Below, in pieces: positions 1 to 8,733 of a stretch of 64,000 bases of DNA; the first letter of the stretch is position 1, and every line of letters starts with the position of its first letter. The position numbers and the translations under genes were made by a program. The stretch spans positions 46,976 through 110,975 of the forward strand of contig NZ_JAKFUM010000017.1 of the NCBI RefSeq assembly GCF_021732705.1, read 5' to 3'. The notes beneath the pieces were generated by a model that did not search any database, was not told the DNA's origin, and was given only the letters and a program-made list of their open reading frames with translations. This stretch comes from Nevskia sp. (GTDB lineage: Bacteria; Pseudomonadota; Gammaproteobacteria; Nevskiales; Nevskiaceae).

Positions 1-1
1 G

Positions 2-1273
2 CCGGCGCTGGGCAGCGAGGAGCACCTCAATGTCGCGGCCACGCTCAAGTCCGACTACGCCAGCGGCTGGAACTTCACCGCCATCGCCTCGTACTACGAG
101 ATGCTCGAGAACCTCCAGCGCGCGGCCACCACGGCGCAGCCGGGCAGCCTCGTCGGCGGCGCCGGCACGCTGAACGATCAAGGCGGCAGCGGCTGGCAGA
201 CCTTCGACCTGAAGTTCGATCGCAAGCCGGTGGCGGGCGAGCGGCATTGGCTGACCTTCGGCTATCACGTCGACCAGTACGACTTCCGGCAGCTGCGCAA
301 CAACACCGCGAACTGGCGCTCCGGCGGCCGCGGCAGCGAGCTGAGCCGCGCCAAGGGCCGCACCCAGACCCACGCGCTGTACGCGCAGGACGCCTGGCGC
401 TTTGCCGAGGACTGGAAGACCGTGCTCGGACTGCGCGCCGAGTACTGGCACACGTTCGACGCCGTCAGCGTCACGCCGACGGTGACCAACGACCTGCCGA
501 ATCGCAATGAACAGGCGGTGTCGCCGAAGGCCGCGATCGAGTACACGCCGACGCCGGACTGGCTGCTGCGCCTGAGCTATGCCCGCGCCACGCGCTTCCC
601 GACCGTGATCGAGCTGTTCCAGGGCTCGATCTCGCCGCTGGTGATTGCCAACAGCGATCCGAACCTCAGGCCGGAGCGCGGCAACTGGGCCGAATTCGGC
701 GCCGAGCGCACCTGGCACAAGGCCCGCGTGCGCGGCTCGCTGTATCTGGAAGACACGCGCGACACGCTGTTCAACCAGACCAACAGCGGCAACGTGCCGA
801 GTGTCAGCGATGCCCAGAACATCGATCACGTCAGGATCTTCGGCGCGGAGCTGTCGGCCGAGGCGCGCGATGTCGTGATCCCGCGCCTGAGCCTGATCGG
901 TACCGCCGCGGTCAACCACTCGGAAGTGCTGGCGAACCGCAACCAGCCGGCCACCGTCGGCAAGGAATTTCCGCAGCTGCCGCGCGTCCGTGCCAGCTTT
1001 CTCGCGAACTACGGCATCACGTCCGATATCGGCATCACCTTTTCCGGTCGCTACTCGGGCAAGCAGTTCGCCACCGTCGACAACAGCGACATCAATCCGC
1101 GCGCGTACAACGGCATCAGCAGCTATGTCGTGTTCGACTCGAAGCTGACCTGGCAGATCACCCGGAACGCCGGCATCGGTTTCGGCATCGACAACCTCGC
1201 CGACGAACGCTACTTCATCAACCATCCGTTCCCCGGCCGCACCTTCTTCGGCGAGGCCCGCGTCAGCTTCTGA
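2..1273 (+). CDS. TonB-dependent outer-membrane receptor, C-terminal part
   Basis: The reading frame is open from the first bases of the window, so the N-terminus (signal peptide, TonB box, plug) lies outside it. What is visible is about 420 residues of a TonB-dependent receptor barrel: alternating aromatic strands, the mid-barrel stretch with YARATRFPTVIELFQG and NPNLRPERG-like (here DPNLRPERGN) motifs, and a C-terminus ending GRTFFGEARVSF with the terminal Phe typical of outer-membrane barrels. The family imports siderophores, cobalamin or other large ligands using energy from TonB-ExbBD. The ligand cannot be told from this part. The 93-nt gap to the next gene shows no clear terminator. Confidence 0.9.
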   Translation, partial: PALGSEEHLNVAATLKSDYASGWNFTAIASYYEMLENLQRAATTAQPGSLVGGAGTLNDQGGSGWQTFDLKFDRKPVAGERHWLTFGYHVDQYDFRQLRNNTANWRSGGRGSELSRAKGRTQTHALYAQDAWRFAEDWKTVLGLRAEYWHTFDAVSVTPTVTNDLPNRNEQAVSPKAAIEYTPTPDWLLRLSYARATRFPTVIELFQGSISPLVIANSDPNLRPERGNWAEFGAERTWHKARVRGSLYLEDTRDTLFNQTNSGNVPSVSDAQNIDHVRIFGAELSAEARDVVIPRLSLIGTAAVNHSEVLANRNQPATVGKEFPQLPRVRASFLANYGITSDIGITFSGRYSGKQFATVDNSDINPRAYNGISSYVVFDSKLTWQITRNAGIGFGIDNLADERYFINHPFPGRTFFGEARVSF

Positions 1274-1371
1274 CCCGGTCCGCGCGATCGACCGGCCGGC
1301 TGCACGCGGGCTTGCCGAATGCACCTGTGCACGCGAGGATTTTGCGGTCACCACCGCTGAGTCCCCGCTAT

Positions 1372-1839
1372 ATGACGAGCCCCCGAACGCCGCTGGTTGC
1401 CTCGCTGGTGCTGTCCCTGCTGGTGGCGGTGGCCAGCGCTGCCGCTGCACCCCCGAGCCCCGAGTCGCCGGCGACACCGGCCGCGATCGAAGTGACGCCA
1501 CGTCTGAAGGCGAGCACCAGCTGGAACGGCGCGCTGCTGCACTATCCGGACGGTCAGGCCGAGATCACCGGTCTGGAAATCGCGCTGGCGCCGAGTGCGG
1601 AAACCGGCTGGCACACGCATCCGGCGCCGTCGTTCGGCGTGGTGCTCGAAGGCGAATGGACCGTGATGCTGGCCGATGGTCGCAGCCGCACGTTCCAGAA
1701 GGGCGAGACCGTGGTCGAGGTCGTCGACACGCCGCACAACGGCCGCAACACCGGCAGCACGACCGCGCGGGTGCTGGTGTTCTATTCCGGCGCCGCTGGT
1801 CAGACCCTGACCCAGAAGCAGGCCGCGCCGCCGCCGTGA
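1372..1839 (+). CDS. Secreted cupin-domain protein
   Basis: About 155 residues. I chose the ATG at 1372 because it opens a clean signal peptide (PLVASLVLSLLVAVASAAAA); an upstream in-frame codon at 1312 adds an unlikely N-terminal extension. After cleavage there is a single cupin barrel: motif 1 GWHTHPAPSFGVVLEGE supplies metal-ligand histidines, and motif 2 ends VVDTPHNGRN. Small periplasmic cupins of this type usually bind a metal ion and are of unknown reaction. The gene ends directly against the convergent LysE-type gene with no spacer, so the two 3' ends must share termination signals. Confidence 0.8.
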   Translation: MTSPRTPLVASLVLSLLVAVASAAAAPPSPESPATPAAIEVTPRLKASTSWNGALLHYPDGQAEITGLEIALAPSAETGWHTHPAPSFGVVLEGEWTVMLADGRSRTFQKGETVVEVVDTPHNGRNTGSTTARVLVFYSGAAGQTLTQKQAAPPP

Positions 1840-2496
1840 TCAGCCGATCGCCGTCGGCAGACCGGAGATTTCCGGTGCGAGCAGGGTGACGGCGATCGCT
1901 GCCATCACAACGGCAATCAGCGCATCGAGCACGCGCCAGGTGATCGGCCGGCGGAACATCGGGGCAAGGGCCGCCGCGCCGTAACCGAGGCCGTAGAACC
2001 ACAGGCACGATGCCGCCATCGCACCGAGCGCGAACGCCAGCCGCGCGCTGCCGCCGTACTGGCCGCCGATGCTGCCGACCAGCAGCACCGTATCGAGATA
2101 GACGTGCGGATTCAGCCAGGTCACGGCAAGGCAGGTCAGCACCGCCGCGCGCAGCGCGACGGGTGCGTTCGACGCGCTGTCGACCTCCAGCGTGCCCGGA
2201 TCACGCAGCGCCGCCCGCAGGCTGCGGGCGGCATACGCCAGCAGGAACAGGCCGCCGATCCAGCCGGCCGCGTGCAGCAGCAGCGGACTCTGCTGCACCA
2301 GCGTGCCGAAGCCGCCGCAGCCGACCGCGATCAGCGTGGCGTCGGACACGAAGCACAGGGAAGCCAGCACGAAGACATGTTCGCGCTTCAGTCCCTGCTT
2401 CAGCAGATAGGCGTTCTGCGCACCGATCGCGACGATCAGCGAGCCGCCCAGGCCGATGCCGCGGGCAAACGCGGTCCAGATCGTTGCATCCACCAT
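1840..2496 (-). CDS. LysE/ArgO-family amino-acid exporter
   Basis: A 218-residue inner-membrane protein. The family hallmark IGAQNAYLLKQGLKREH sits near residues 23-39, followed by about six hydrophobic segments, matching the usual length of LysE/ArgO exporters (about 200-235 residues). Members export basic amino acids such as lysine or arginine by proton antiport; the substrate here is not known. ATG start at 2496. No LysR-type regulator of the argP/lysG kind is beside it. Its promoter region carries the IS remnant that begins 99 bp upstream of the start codon, which may have altered expression. Confidence 0.82.
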   Translation of the reverse strand: MVDATIWTAFARGIGLGGSLIVAIGAQNAYLLKQGLKREHVFVLASLCFVSDATLIAVGCGGFGTLVQQSPLLLHAAGWIGGLFLLAYAARSLRAALRDPGTLEVDSASNAPVALRAAVLTCLAVTWLNPHVYLDTVLLVGSIGGQYGGSARLAFALGAMAASCLWFYGLGYGAAALAPMFRRPITWRVLDALIAVVMAAIAVTLLAPEISGLPTAIG

Positions 2497-2595
2497 CGTG
2501 GACTCCGAATTTACGGTGACACCTTACAAATTCCCCGAGTGCGCAGCGAGATAGCCCAAATGCAATCCGGTACTTTTCCTTGACCGTAGGGCGAT

Positions 2596-2620
2596 TGGAC
2601 CGGCCAGCCTTTTGTAGACA
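2596..2620 (+). repeat. Left terminal inverted repeat of IS3-family remnant
   Basis: 25-bp end starting TGGACCGGCCAGCCTT and ending GTAGACA. It pairs with 3316-3340 with 23 of 25 positions matching; the two mismatches are adjacent, after the sixteenth base. Confidence 0.9.
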
Positions 2621-2659
2621 CCTTAGTCGCCATAATCGAAGGCAATGACCGAGGTGTTT

Positions 2660-3314
2660 ATGAGTAGCAATCGGCAGTACACGGACGAGCTCAAGAGCGA
2701 GGTGGTGAAACAGGTGGTCGAGCGCGGCTTCACGGTGGTGGACGTGGCAACGCGGATCGGGATTCCCAGGCACACGCTGTATGGCTGGGTGCAAAGCGCG
2801 AGCAAGGCTTCGGGCCCGACTGCTGGGACAGTCGCGCCGACGAGCGATTCTGCCGAAGTGCGTCGGCTCAAGGCTGAGCTCAAGCGGGTCACCGAAGAGC
2901 GCGACATCCTCAAAAAGCCGCCGCGTACTTTGCCAGGGGGTGAAGGCGAAGTGCGCGTTCATGCGCGTGCATGCTGGGGAGTTTCGCCTGTGCACTATGT
3001 GCCGGGTGCTGGTTCATTCCGATCAGGGCTGCCAATTCACGAGCAGCGATTGGTAGTCGTTCCTGAAGGCGCACCGGATGTTGCCGAGCATGAGTCGTCG
3101 CGGAAACTGTCACGACAACGCAGTCGCGGAAAGCTTTTTCAGCGCCTTAAAGAAGGAACGCATCAAACGCCGGATCTACCCCACGCGAGCTGCCGCAGTT
3201 TCCGACGTCTTCGACTACATCGAGATGTTCTACAACCCAATCCGTCGGCATGGTTCCGCCGGCGGCGTGTCACCGTTAGCGTTTGCAAGGCGCTTCGCGC
3301 TAAGCGGCAACTGA
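2660..3314 (+). pseudogene. IS3-family transposase orfA/orfB, frameshifted and truncated
   Basis: OrfA starts at ATG 2660 (GAGGTG 7 nt upstream; an alternative ATG is at 2645) and shows the helix-turn-helix QYTDELKSEVVKQVVERG and a leucine-zipper end reaching ILKK. Just after the A-rich stretch at about 2913-2918 one base appears to be missing compared with the family pattern, shifting the frame. In the new frame HAGEFRLCTMCRVL, the usual start of OrfB, is fused directly to VHSDQGCQFTSSDW: the central part of OrfB with the first two DDE acidic residues is deleted. A stop (TAG where CAG is expected) then follows at 3054-3056. The tail with the final Glu (AESFFSALKKER) remains at 3078-3314. It cannot make active transposase. 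Confidence 0.88.
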
Positions 3315-3315
3315 C

Positions 3316-3340
3316 TGTCTACGGAAGGCTGGCCGGTCCA
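3316..3340 (-). repeat. Right terminal inverted repeat of IS3-family remnant
   Basis: Reverse complement of the left end except for two bases. It starts 2 nt after the stop of the transposase remnant and finishes TCCA. Confidence 0.9.
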
Positions 3341-3346
3341 AAAGCA

Positions 3347-3370
3347 GAACGCCGACTTTCGTCGGCGTTC
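3347..3370 (-). terminator. Rho-independent terminator of typA
   Basis: A perfect 10-bp stem (GAACGCCGAC / GTCGGCGTTC) with a four-base loop lies 25 nt downstream of the typA stop. On the minus strand it is followed by TGCTTTT, a short T-run whose last bases are at the edge of the IS remnant. Confidence 0.8.
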
Positions 3371-3394
3371 GGGCTGCAGAGTCAGTACTTGGAC

Positions 3395-5236
3395 TCAGGC
3401 TGCTTCGCTGCGGCCGCGCTTGCGCTCGTGTTCCTTCAGGAACTTCTTGCGGATGCGGATCGAGGTCGGCGTCAGTTCGACCAGTTCGTCTTCGTTGATG
3501 AACTCCAGCGCCTGCTCCAGCGAATGCTTGACCGGCGGGGTCAGCAGCACATTCTCGTCCGAGCCGGAGGCGCGCATGTTCGTGAGCTTCTTGCCCTTCA
3601 GCACGTTGACGACGAGATCGTTGTCGCGCGAGTGGATGCCGACGATCTGGCCTTCGTACACGTCGACGGCGGCGTCCACCATCATGCGGCCGCGCTCCTG
3701 CAGGTTGAACAGCGCGTACGGCGCGGTCTTGCCCTGCTCGTTCGAGATCAGCACGCCGTTGTGGCGATTGCCGATGGCGGCGTTCTCGGCCTTCGGGCCG
3801 AAGTGGTCGAAGTTGTGGAACAGCAGGCCGGTGCCCGAGGTCATCGACATGAACTCGGTCTGGAAGCCGATCAGGCCGCGCGACGGAATCGTGTATTCCA
3901 GACGCACGCGCCCCTTGCCGTCCGGAACCATGTTGGTCATCTTGCCGCCGCGTTCGGCGAGGCCCTGGATGGTGCCGCCCTGATGGGTTTCCTCGACATC
4001 GGCAACCAGCGTTTCGTACGGTTCGCACATCACGCCGTCGATTTCCTTCTCGATCACTTCCGGACGCGCCACGGCGATCTCGTAGCCTTCGCGGCGCATG
4101 TTTTCCAGCAGAATGCCGAGGTGCAGCAGGCCGCGGCCCGAGACCTTGAACTGGTCACCGGCGTTGCCCTGTTCGACGCGCAGCGCGACGTTGGTCTTCA
4201 GCTCGCGCTGCAGGCGGTCGCCGATCTGGCGGCTGGTGACGAACTTGCCTTCCTTGCCCGCGAACGGCGACTTGTTGACCTCGAACATCATGCTCATCGT
4301 CGGCTCGTCGACCTGCAGGGTCGCGAGCTGTTCCGGGTTCTTCAGGTCGCAGATCGTTTCGGAGATGCCGAGGTCGGCGATGCCGGTGATGGCGACGATG
4401 TCGCCGGCTTCCGCTTCCGGCACTTCGATCTTGTCCAGACCCATGAAGCCGAGCACCTGCAGCACCTTGCCGGTGCGCACGGCGCCGTCACGGCCGACGA
4501 CCGAGACCTGCTGGTTCGGCTTGACCTTGCCGCGGGTGATGCGGCCGGTGCCGATGACACCGACGTACGACGAGTACGCGAGCGAGGTCACCTGCATCTG
4601 GAACGGGCCATCGCTGTTGACCTTCGGCGGCGCAACCTGATCGACGATGGTCTGGAACAGCGGGTCCATGTTGCCTTCGCGGATGTCCGGGTTGTCGCCG
4701 GCATAGCCGTTCAGCGCGGAAGCGTAGACGATCGGGAAGTCGAGCTGCTTGTCGGTGGCGCCGAGCTTGTCGAACAGGTCGAACACCTGATCGATCACCC
4801 AGTGGGCGCGGGCGCCCGGACGGTCGATCTTGTTGACCACGACGATCGGGTTCAGGCCCATGCCGAACGCCTTCTGGGTCACGAAACGGGTCTGCGGCAT
4901 CGGGCCGTCGGCGGCGTCGACCAGCAGACAGACGCAGTCGACCATCGACAGCACGCGTTCCACTTCGCCGCCGAAGTCGGCGTGCCCCGGGGTGTCGACG
5001 ATGTTGATGCGGTATTCGATGTCGGTGCGCGCGTCGCGCCAGCGGATCGCCGTGTTCTTCGACAGGATGGTGATGCCGCGCTCGCGTTCGAGATCGTTCG
5101 AGTCCATCACGCGTTCGCCGAGGTTTTCGCGCGCGTCGAGGGTCTGCGACTGACGCAGGAGCTTGTCGACGAGCGTAGTCTTGCCGTGGTCGACGTGGGC
5201 AATGATGGCGATGTTGCGAAGGTTCTGAAGGCTCAC
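3395..5236 (-). CDS. typA: Translational GTPase TypA/BipA
   Basis: A ribosome-binding GTPase of the EF-G family that helps ribosome assembly and growth under stress and cold. From the GTG at 5236 it is 613 residues, close to the family's 605-615; the frame stays open upstream to an ATG at 5389 but those 51 residues do not resemble the family, whose members begin a few residues before [14 protein letters not shown]. Motifs: G1 [10 protein letters not shown] at residues 13-22, G3 DTPGHADF near 78, G4 NKIDRPGA near 130, then the beta-barrel, EF-G-like domains and the TypA-specific C-terminal domain ([18 protein letters not shown] near 380). It stands alone, divergent from the DUF4197 gene. Confidence 0.96.
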   Translation of the reverse strand: MSLQNLRNIAIIAHVDHGKTTLVDKLLRQSQTLDARENLGERVMDSNDLERERGITILSKNTAIRWRDARTDIEYRINIVDTPGHADFGGEVERVLSMVDCVCLLVDAADGPMPQTRFVTQKAFGMGLNPIVVVNKIDRPGARAHWVIDQVFDLFDKLGATDKQLDFPIVYASALNGYAGDNPDIREGNMDPLFQTIVDQVAPPKVNSDGPFQMQVTSLAYSSYVGVIGTGRITRGKVKPNQQVSVVGRDGAVRTGKVLQVLGFMGLDKIEVPEAEAGDIVAITGIADLGISETICDLKNPEQLATLQVDEPTMSMMFEVNKSPFAGKEGKFVTSRQIGDRLQRELKTNVALRVEQGNAGDQFKVSGRGLLHLGILLENMRREGYEIAVARPEVIEKEIDGVMCEPYETLVADVEETHQGGTIQGLAERGGKMTNMVPDGKGRVRLEYTIPSRGLIGFQTEFMSMTSGTGLLFHNFDHFGPKAENAAIGNRHNGVLISNEQGKTAPYALFNLQERGRMMVDAAVDVYEGQIVGIHSRDNDLVVNVLKGKKLTNMRASGSDENVLLTPPVKHSLEQALEFINEDELVELTPTSIRIRKKFLKEHERKRGRSEAA

Positions 5237-5463
5237 GGATGCGTCTCGGTCGTGCGTGCTTGCTGCGGCGCAGCAAGAAAAAGATCGCAGATTGTACGCA
5301 GGTCGAGGTGAAAACGCATGCTTTTTGCTTGTGGCGGGCGGCTTCGTTTGTCGGTCGCCGGTGCGAAACGACGGACTTTCCGCCGTCATCGCGACCGACG
5401 ATCATCCGCAGGCGAGGCTGTCTGCCCACAGTGCCCCGAGTGGATTCCGAACCGAGCCGATCG

Positions 5464-6216
5464 ATGACCCCGCCCCGCCGCCCCCTGCTGTTGCCCGTTT
5501 TCGCCGCTGCCGCGTCGATGATCCTGCTGGCCTCGGCGCTACCGCAGCCCGTGCGGGCCGACAAGTTCAGCGACTTCGCGAAGAAGGCGCTGTCCCAGCC
5601 CGGCGCGGCGAGCGCGCTGTCGGATTCCGACATCGGCGCCGGCCTCAAGGAGGCGCTGGCCAAGGGCACGAAGTCGGCGGTCAGCCAGCTTGGCAGCACC
5701 GATGGCTACTGGAAGAACGCGCGCTTCCAGATACCGCTGCCGAAGCCGCTGAAGAAGGCCGATGCCGTGCTGCGCGGCTTCGGAGCCGGACCGAAGCTCG
5801 ACGAGCTGCACCTGTCGATCAATCGCGCGGCCGAATCGGCGGTGCCGGTCGCGGCCGATGTCTTTTCCGAAGCGGTGAAGAAGCTGACCGTCGACGACGT
5901 GCGCGGCATTCTCGGCGGGGCACCGGATGCCGCGACGCAGTATTTCAAGCGAACGACCGGCGACACGCTGCTGGCGAAGTTCCGGCCGATCGTCGCCGGC
6001 ATCACGGCCAAGGCGGGCCTTGCACAGCAGTACAAGGGCATTGTCGCCAGCGCCGGCCCGCTGGCCGCCACGCTCGGCGCGCCGGATCTCGATACCTATG
6101 TCACCCAGAAGGCGCTCGACAGCCTGTTCCTGCGCGTGGCCGACGAGGAAAGGTCGATCCGCGAGAACCCGGCCGCGCGGACCAGCGAACTGCTGAAGAA
6201 GGTGTTCGCGAAGTAG
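5464..6216 (+). CDS. DUF4197 domain-containing secreted protein
   Basis: 250 residues. The ATG at 5464 opens a signal peptide (LLLPVFAAAASMILLASALPQPVRA) and the mature part, rich in alpha helices, begins DKFSDFAKKAL. The pattern SDSDIGAGLKEALAKGTKSAVSQLGSTDGYWKN-type start and FKRTTGDTLLAKFRPIV-type end matches DUF4197, a periplasmic family of unknown role found in many proteobacteria and bacteroidetes. It is monocistronic, divergent from typA and convergent with the FGE-like gene 19 nt away. Confidence 0.85.
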   Translation: MTPPRRPLLLPVFAAAASMILLASALPQPVRADKFSDFAKKALSQPGAASALSDSDIGAGLKEALAKGTKSAVSQLGSTDGYWKNARFQIPLPKPLKKADAVLRGFGAGPKLDELHLSINRAAESAVPVAADVFSEAVKKLTVDDVRGILGGAPDAATQYFKRTTGDTLLAKFRPIVAGITAKAGLAQQYKGIVASAGPLAATLGAPDLDTYVTQKALDSLFLRVADEERSIRENPAARTSELLKKVFAK

Positions 6217-6235
6217 CGCGCCGTCCGGCGCCTCG

Positions 6236-7237
6236 TCAGCGCGGGGTTGCCGTCGGCGCCGGCGTCCGCTTGACGGCAGTTGCCGGCAGGGTCAGTGCCA
6301 CGCGGAAGCCGAGGGCGTCGCTGACGTTGTTCGCGGCATCGGCGTCGCGGTTCGAGGGCCGCATCGCGCCGGCGCCATTGCCCCAGCCGCCGCCGCGGTT
6401 GACCCGCTTGCGGCAGCCGCCGTCATCGATCCAGGCGCGGCCATCGGTCGGCGCGCCTTCGTAGGTCGGATGCCAGCAGTCCTCGACCCACTCCCAGACG
6501 TTGCCCTGCAGGTCGGACACGCCGAACGCGTTCGGCGGAAAGCTGCCGACCGGTGCGGTGTCCGGGAACGTGTCGTTGCAGCCGGCGCTCCAGGTCAGTT
6601 CCGGGTGACGCAGAGTGGCCGACTGATCGAGCGCGTTGGCGTAGCTGCAGGTGTACTGGCTCGGCTGGCTGAAGGTCTGCGCGCCATCGGCGGCCACGCC
6701 GGCGCGCATCACGTATTCCCATTCCGCTTCCGACGGCAGGCGATACGGCTGGCCGCTGCGCGCGGCGAGCCACTCGACGTACTGCCGCGCCTGGTTCCAG
6801 TTGATGCCGGTGACCGGGTGGCGCGGCCCGGCCTCGGCGCCGTTCGGCACCGAACTCGGCGACAGGCAAGCCCCGGCGGCGACGCAGGCCGCCCATTCGC
6901 CGCGGGTGACCTCGTAACGACCGATCGCGAACGGCGCGACGGTGACCGCATGCGCCGGCCGCTCGAACTCGCGGCCGTTGCCGATGGCATCGCCCATCAT
7001 GAAGCGGCCGCCGCTGAAGCGGACCATCTCCGGCGTGTCGGCACAGTGCCGGAAATAGGCGGTGCGGCTGCCGGCGGGGTGATTGACCGTCAGCTTGCAG
7101 CCGCTGGCGGCCACCGCTGCTGCAGCGACCGGCGCGTTCGCCGTGGCGGCGCGAACCGGTGCCGCGGCTGGCGCGAGCATCGGAAGCGCACCGAGGGCGC
7201 CCAGCAGACAGCGACGGAACAGGACAGCAGACGTCAT
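6236..7237 (-). CDS. Formylglycine-generating-enzyme-like (SUMF1 fold) secreted protein
   Basis: 333 residues starting at ATG 7237, which overlaps the stop of the upstream TonB-like gene (ATGA), so translation is probably coupled. A signal peptide (ALGALPMLAPAAAPVRA) is followed by the SUMF1/C-type-lectin fold: MVRFSGGRFMMGD, RYEVTRGEWAACV, HPVTGINWNQARQYVEWL, YRLPSEAEWEYVMR, LQGNVWEWVEDCW, RVNRGGGWGNG and ALGFRVAL, in family order. The cysteine pair that binds copper in true sulfatase-activating enzymes is not at its usual place after the RGGGW motif, so sulfatase activation is unlikely. Such proteins can also be structural or ligand-binding. It is the last gene of a three-gene minus-strand run. 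Confidence 0.82.
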   Translation of the reverse strand: MTSAVLFRRCLLGALGALPMLAPAAAPVRAATANAPVAAAAVAASGCKLTVNHPAGSRTAYFRHCADTPEMVRFSGGRFMMGDAIGNGREFERPAHAVTVAPFAIGRYEVTRGEWAACVAAGACLSPSSVPNGAEAGPRHPVTGINWNQARQYVEWLAARSGQPYRLPSEAEWEYVMRAGVAADGAQTFSQPSQYTCSYANALDQSATLRHPELTWSAGCNDTFPDTAPVGSFPPNAFGVSDLQGNVWEWVEDCWHPTYEGAPTDGRAWIDDGGCRKRVNRGGGWGNGAGAMRPSNRDADAANNVSDALGFRVALTLPATAVKRTPAPTATPR

Positions 7238-7905
7238 GGCGTGAACTCGATGTCGATGGTGCCGGCGGCGGTGCGGGCTTCGATCAGCGGAATCGGCTGG
7301 CTTTTCCAGACCGCCCGGCGGACCGATTCCTCCAGCTCGTAACTGCCGCAGGGCTTGACGAAATGCACGGCGGCAATCCGGCCGCCGGCAAGATAATCGA
7401 TCCGGATCAGGCATTTGAACTGGCTTGGCGCAGATGCCGGTTCCAGCCAGTTGTCGTGGATGCGGCCGATCAGCGATTCCTGCGGCGTTTCTTCCGGCGG
7501 CGGCGGGGCCGGCTTCGGCGCCTGCGTGGCCGCACCCGGCGGCTTCGGCGTGGCGCTGGCCGCGGCTGCGGGCGGTGGCGGTTTCGGCGGCGACGGCTGT
7601 GGCTTCGGTGGCGTTGCCGGAATCGGCGTCGGGGTTGGCGCGCGTTCCGGTGGCGGCTCGATCACCTTCGGCGGCGGTGGTGGAACGGGTGCCGGCGGCA
7701 CCGGCTTCGGGCGGCTGACGGCGACGGTCGGCGACGGCGGCGCCATCGTGATCTGGATCAGCTTCGGTGCCTGCGGTGCCGGGCTGCCGCGGCCGGCAAT
7801 CTTCAGCTGGTTGACCAGCAGCACGAACAGCAGGCCATGCAGCAGCAACGAAAACGCCGCGCCGATCCGGCGCGGCGTCAAGGTCGGGGACAACCCCTCA
7901 GTCAA
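7234..7905 (-). CDS. TonB/TolA-like energy transducer with proline-rich spacer
   Basis: 223 residues: a short cytoplasmic start, one membrane helix (GAAFSLLLHGLLFVLLVNQL, about residues 14-33), a long Pro/Lys/Ala-rich periplasm-spanning spacer (about 55-140) and a C-terminal alpha/beta domain (LIGRIHDNWLEP, then RIDYLAGGRIAAVHFVKPCG). This layout is that of TonB and TolA; the C-terminal pattern with a Cys before SYELEESVRRAV is closer to TolA-type domains. There is an in-frame stop at 7921-7923 and no ATG before the helix, so the start is a TTG, most likely 7905. No exbB/exbD or tolQ/tolR genes are nearby. The stop overlaps the start of the FGE-like gene. Confidence 0.75.
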   Translation of the reverse strand: MTEGLSPTLTPRRIGAAFSLLLHGLLFVLLVNQLKIAGRGSPAPQAPKLIQITMAPPSPTVAVSRPKPVPPAPVPPPPPKVIEPPPERAPTPTPIPATPPKPQPSPPKPPPPAAAASATPKPPGAATQAPKPAPPPPEETPQESLIGRIHDNWLEPASAPSQFKCLIRIDYLAGGRIAAVHFVKPCGSYELEESVRRAVWKSQPIPLIEARTAAGTIDIEFTP

Positions 7906-7953
7906 GCGGAGACGGCTCGTTCAGCGTGACCGAAGCACGACGCTGCCGGGCGA

Positions 7954-8511
7954 TCAGGGCTTGAACGTGAAGCTCACGCCGCCGAGCACGATCGCGCCTT
8001 CGCCCACTTCCGGACCGGACGTCGCGACGTTGATCTCGGCGCCGGCGCTGACGGCAAGCTGCACGCCGTACTGGCCGCTGTTGCCGAAGCGCCACGCGTA
8101 GCCGCCGCGCACGGTCGGCTGGAACACGGTGATGTCGCTCGTGCCGGAGCCGGGGCCGCGGTAGTCGATCTCGAGGAAGAACAGTTCGAGGCGGCCGCCG
8201 GCGAACCAGCCGGTCTGGTTCGGGCCGAAGTAGCGGTCGACCGTGCCGCCGAAGCCGAAGCCGCCGCCGCTTTCGTCATCGAACTCGCCGTTGTTGCCGC
8301 GCTCGGCCACGTTATAGCCGGCATGCAGCGAGCCGTAGTAGTTGTTCGACAGCGGCAGGCCGAGACCACCGGTGAAGATCACGCCGGACGGATAGCCGCG
8401 GATTTCGCCGAACGGCTCGAACTGCTCGGCCTGCGCCGGCACCGCAGCCAATGCCGCGATGGTTGGAACGGCCGCCAGCAGCCAGCGGGAAAGTGTCGAA
8501 CGTGGGGTCAT
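7954..8511 (-). CDS. Small outer-membrane beta-barrel protein
   Basis: 185 residues from ATG 8511. A signal peptide (LLAAVPTIAALAAVPAQA) is followed by alternating aromatic/glycine strands (GVIFTGGLGLPLSNNYYGSLHAGYN, GGFGFGGTVDRYFG, GWFAGGRLELFFLEIDYRG, VRGGYAWRFG) and a final strand VLGGVSFTFKP. This fits an eight-stranded OmpA/OmpW-size barrel; no specific family is recognised. It is 48 nt upstream of the TonB-like gene in the same direction and may share its transcript, suggesting an envelope module of barrel, transducer and SUMF1-fold protein. Confidence 0.65.
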   Translation of the reverse strand: MTPRSTLSRWLLAAVPTIAALAAVPAQAEQFEPFGEIRGYPSGVIFTGGLGLPLSNNYYGSLHAGYNVAERGNNGEFDDESGGGFGFGGTVDRYFGPNQTGWFAGGRLELFFLEIDYRGPGSGTSDITVFQPTVRGGYAWRFGNSGQYGVQLAVSAGAEINVATSGPEVGEGAIVLGGVSFTFKP

Positions 8512-8733
8512 GGTCGGTCAGCCTCGAACAGCGGTTTGGGGGCGAAAACAGAGCCTACAACAGAAGGTCGCGTCAACGGTTTGTCGAAAGCCAAGGTCCG
8601 CACCGGCCCCGCGCCAGCATAGATAACGGCGGTGCCGCGGCCAGCGGCCCGTACGAAAGGCGGGATCGATGCATCCGCGGAAACGCGGACTGCCAAGGAC
8701 CGTTGGCGCAGCCGCGCCGCGCGACCGTGCCGC

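Larger units (their letters stand above)
2596..3340 (+). mobile_element. Decayed, internally deleted IS3-family insertion sequence
   Basis: A 745-bp element bounded by 25-bp inverted repeats that differ at only two positions and begin TG / end CA, as expected for IS3-family ends. Intact IS3 members are about 1.2-1.5 kb, so roughly half the element is missing. Inside are orfA and a truncated, frameshifted orfB. No target-site duplication is visible (left flank ends gat, right flank starts aaa). The right end touches the tract that serves as the T-run of the typA terminator, so the element landed exactly between typA and the LysE-type gene. Confidence 0.9.

Noticed and set aside
2592..3344. Target-site duplication around the IS3 remnant
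   Set aside because: The flanking triplets (gat on the left, aaa on the right) differ, and shifting the borders by one base gives no match either.
2645..5311. 888-codon open frame on the plus strand
   Set aside because: Only its first part is the IS3 orfA; the rest runs antisense through typA and exists because high-GC coding DNA leaves the opposite frame open.
8512..8733. Possible 62-residue gene on the minus strand between the barrel protein and ccdA
   Set aside because: Biased composition, no ribosome-binding site and no recognisable pattern.
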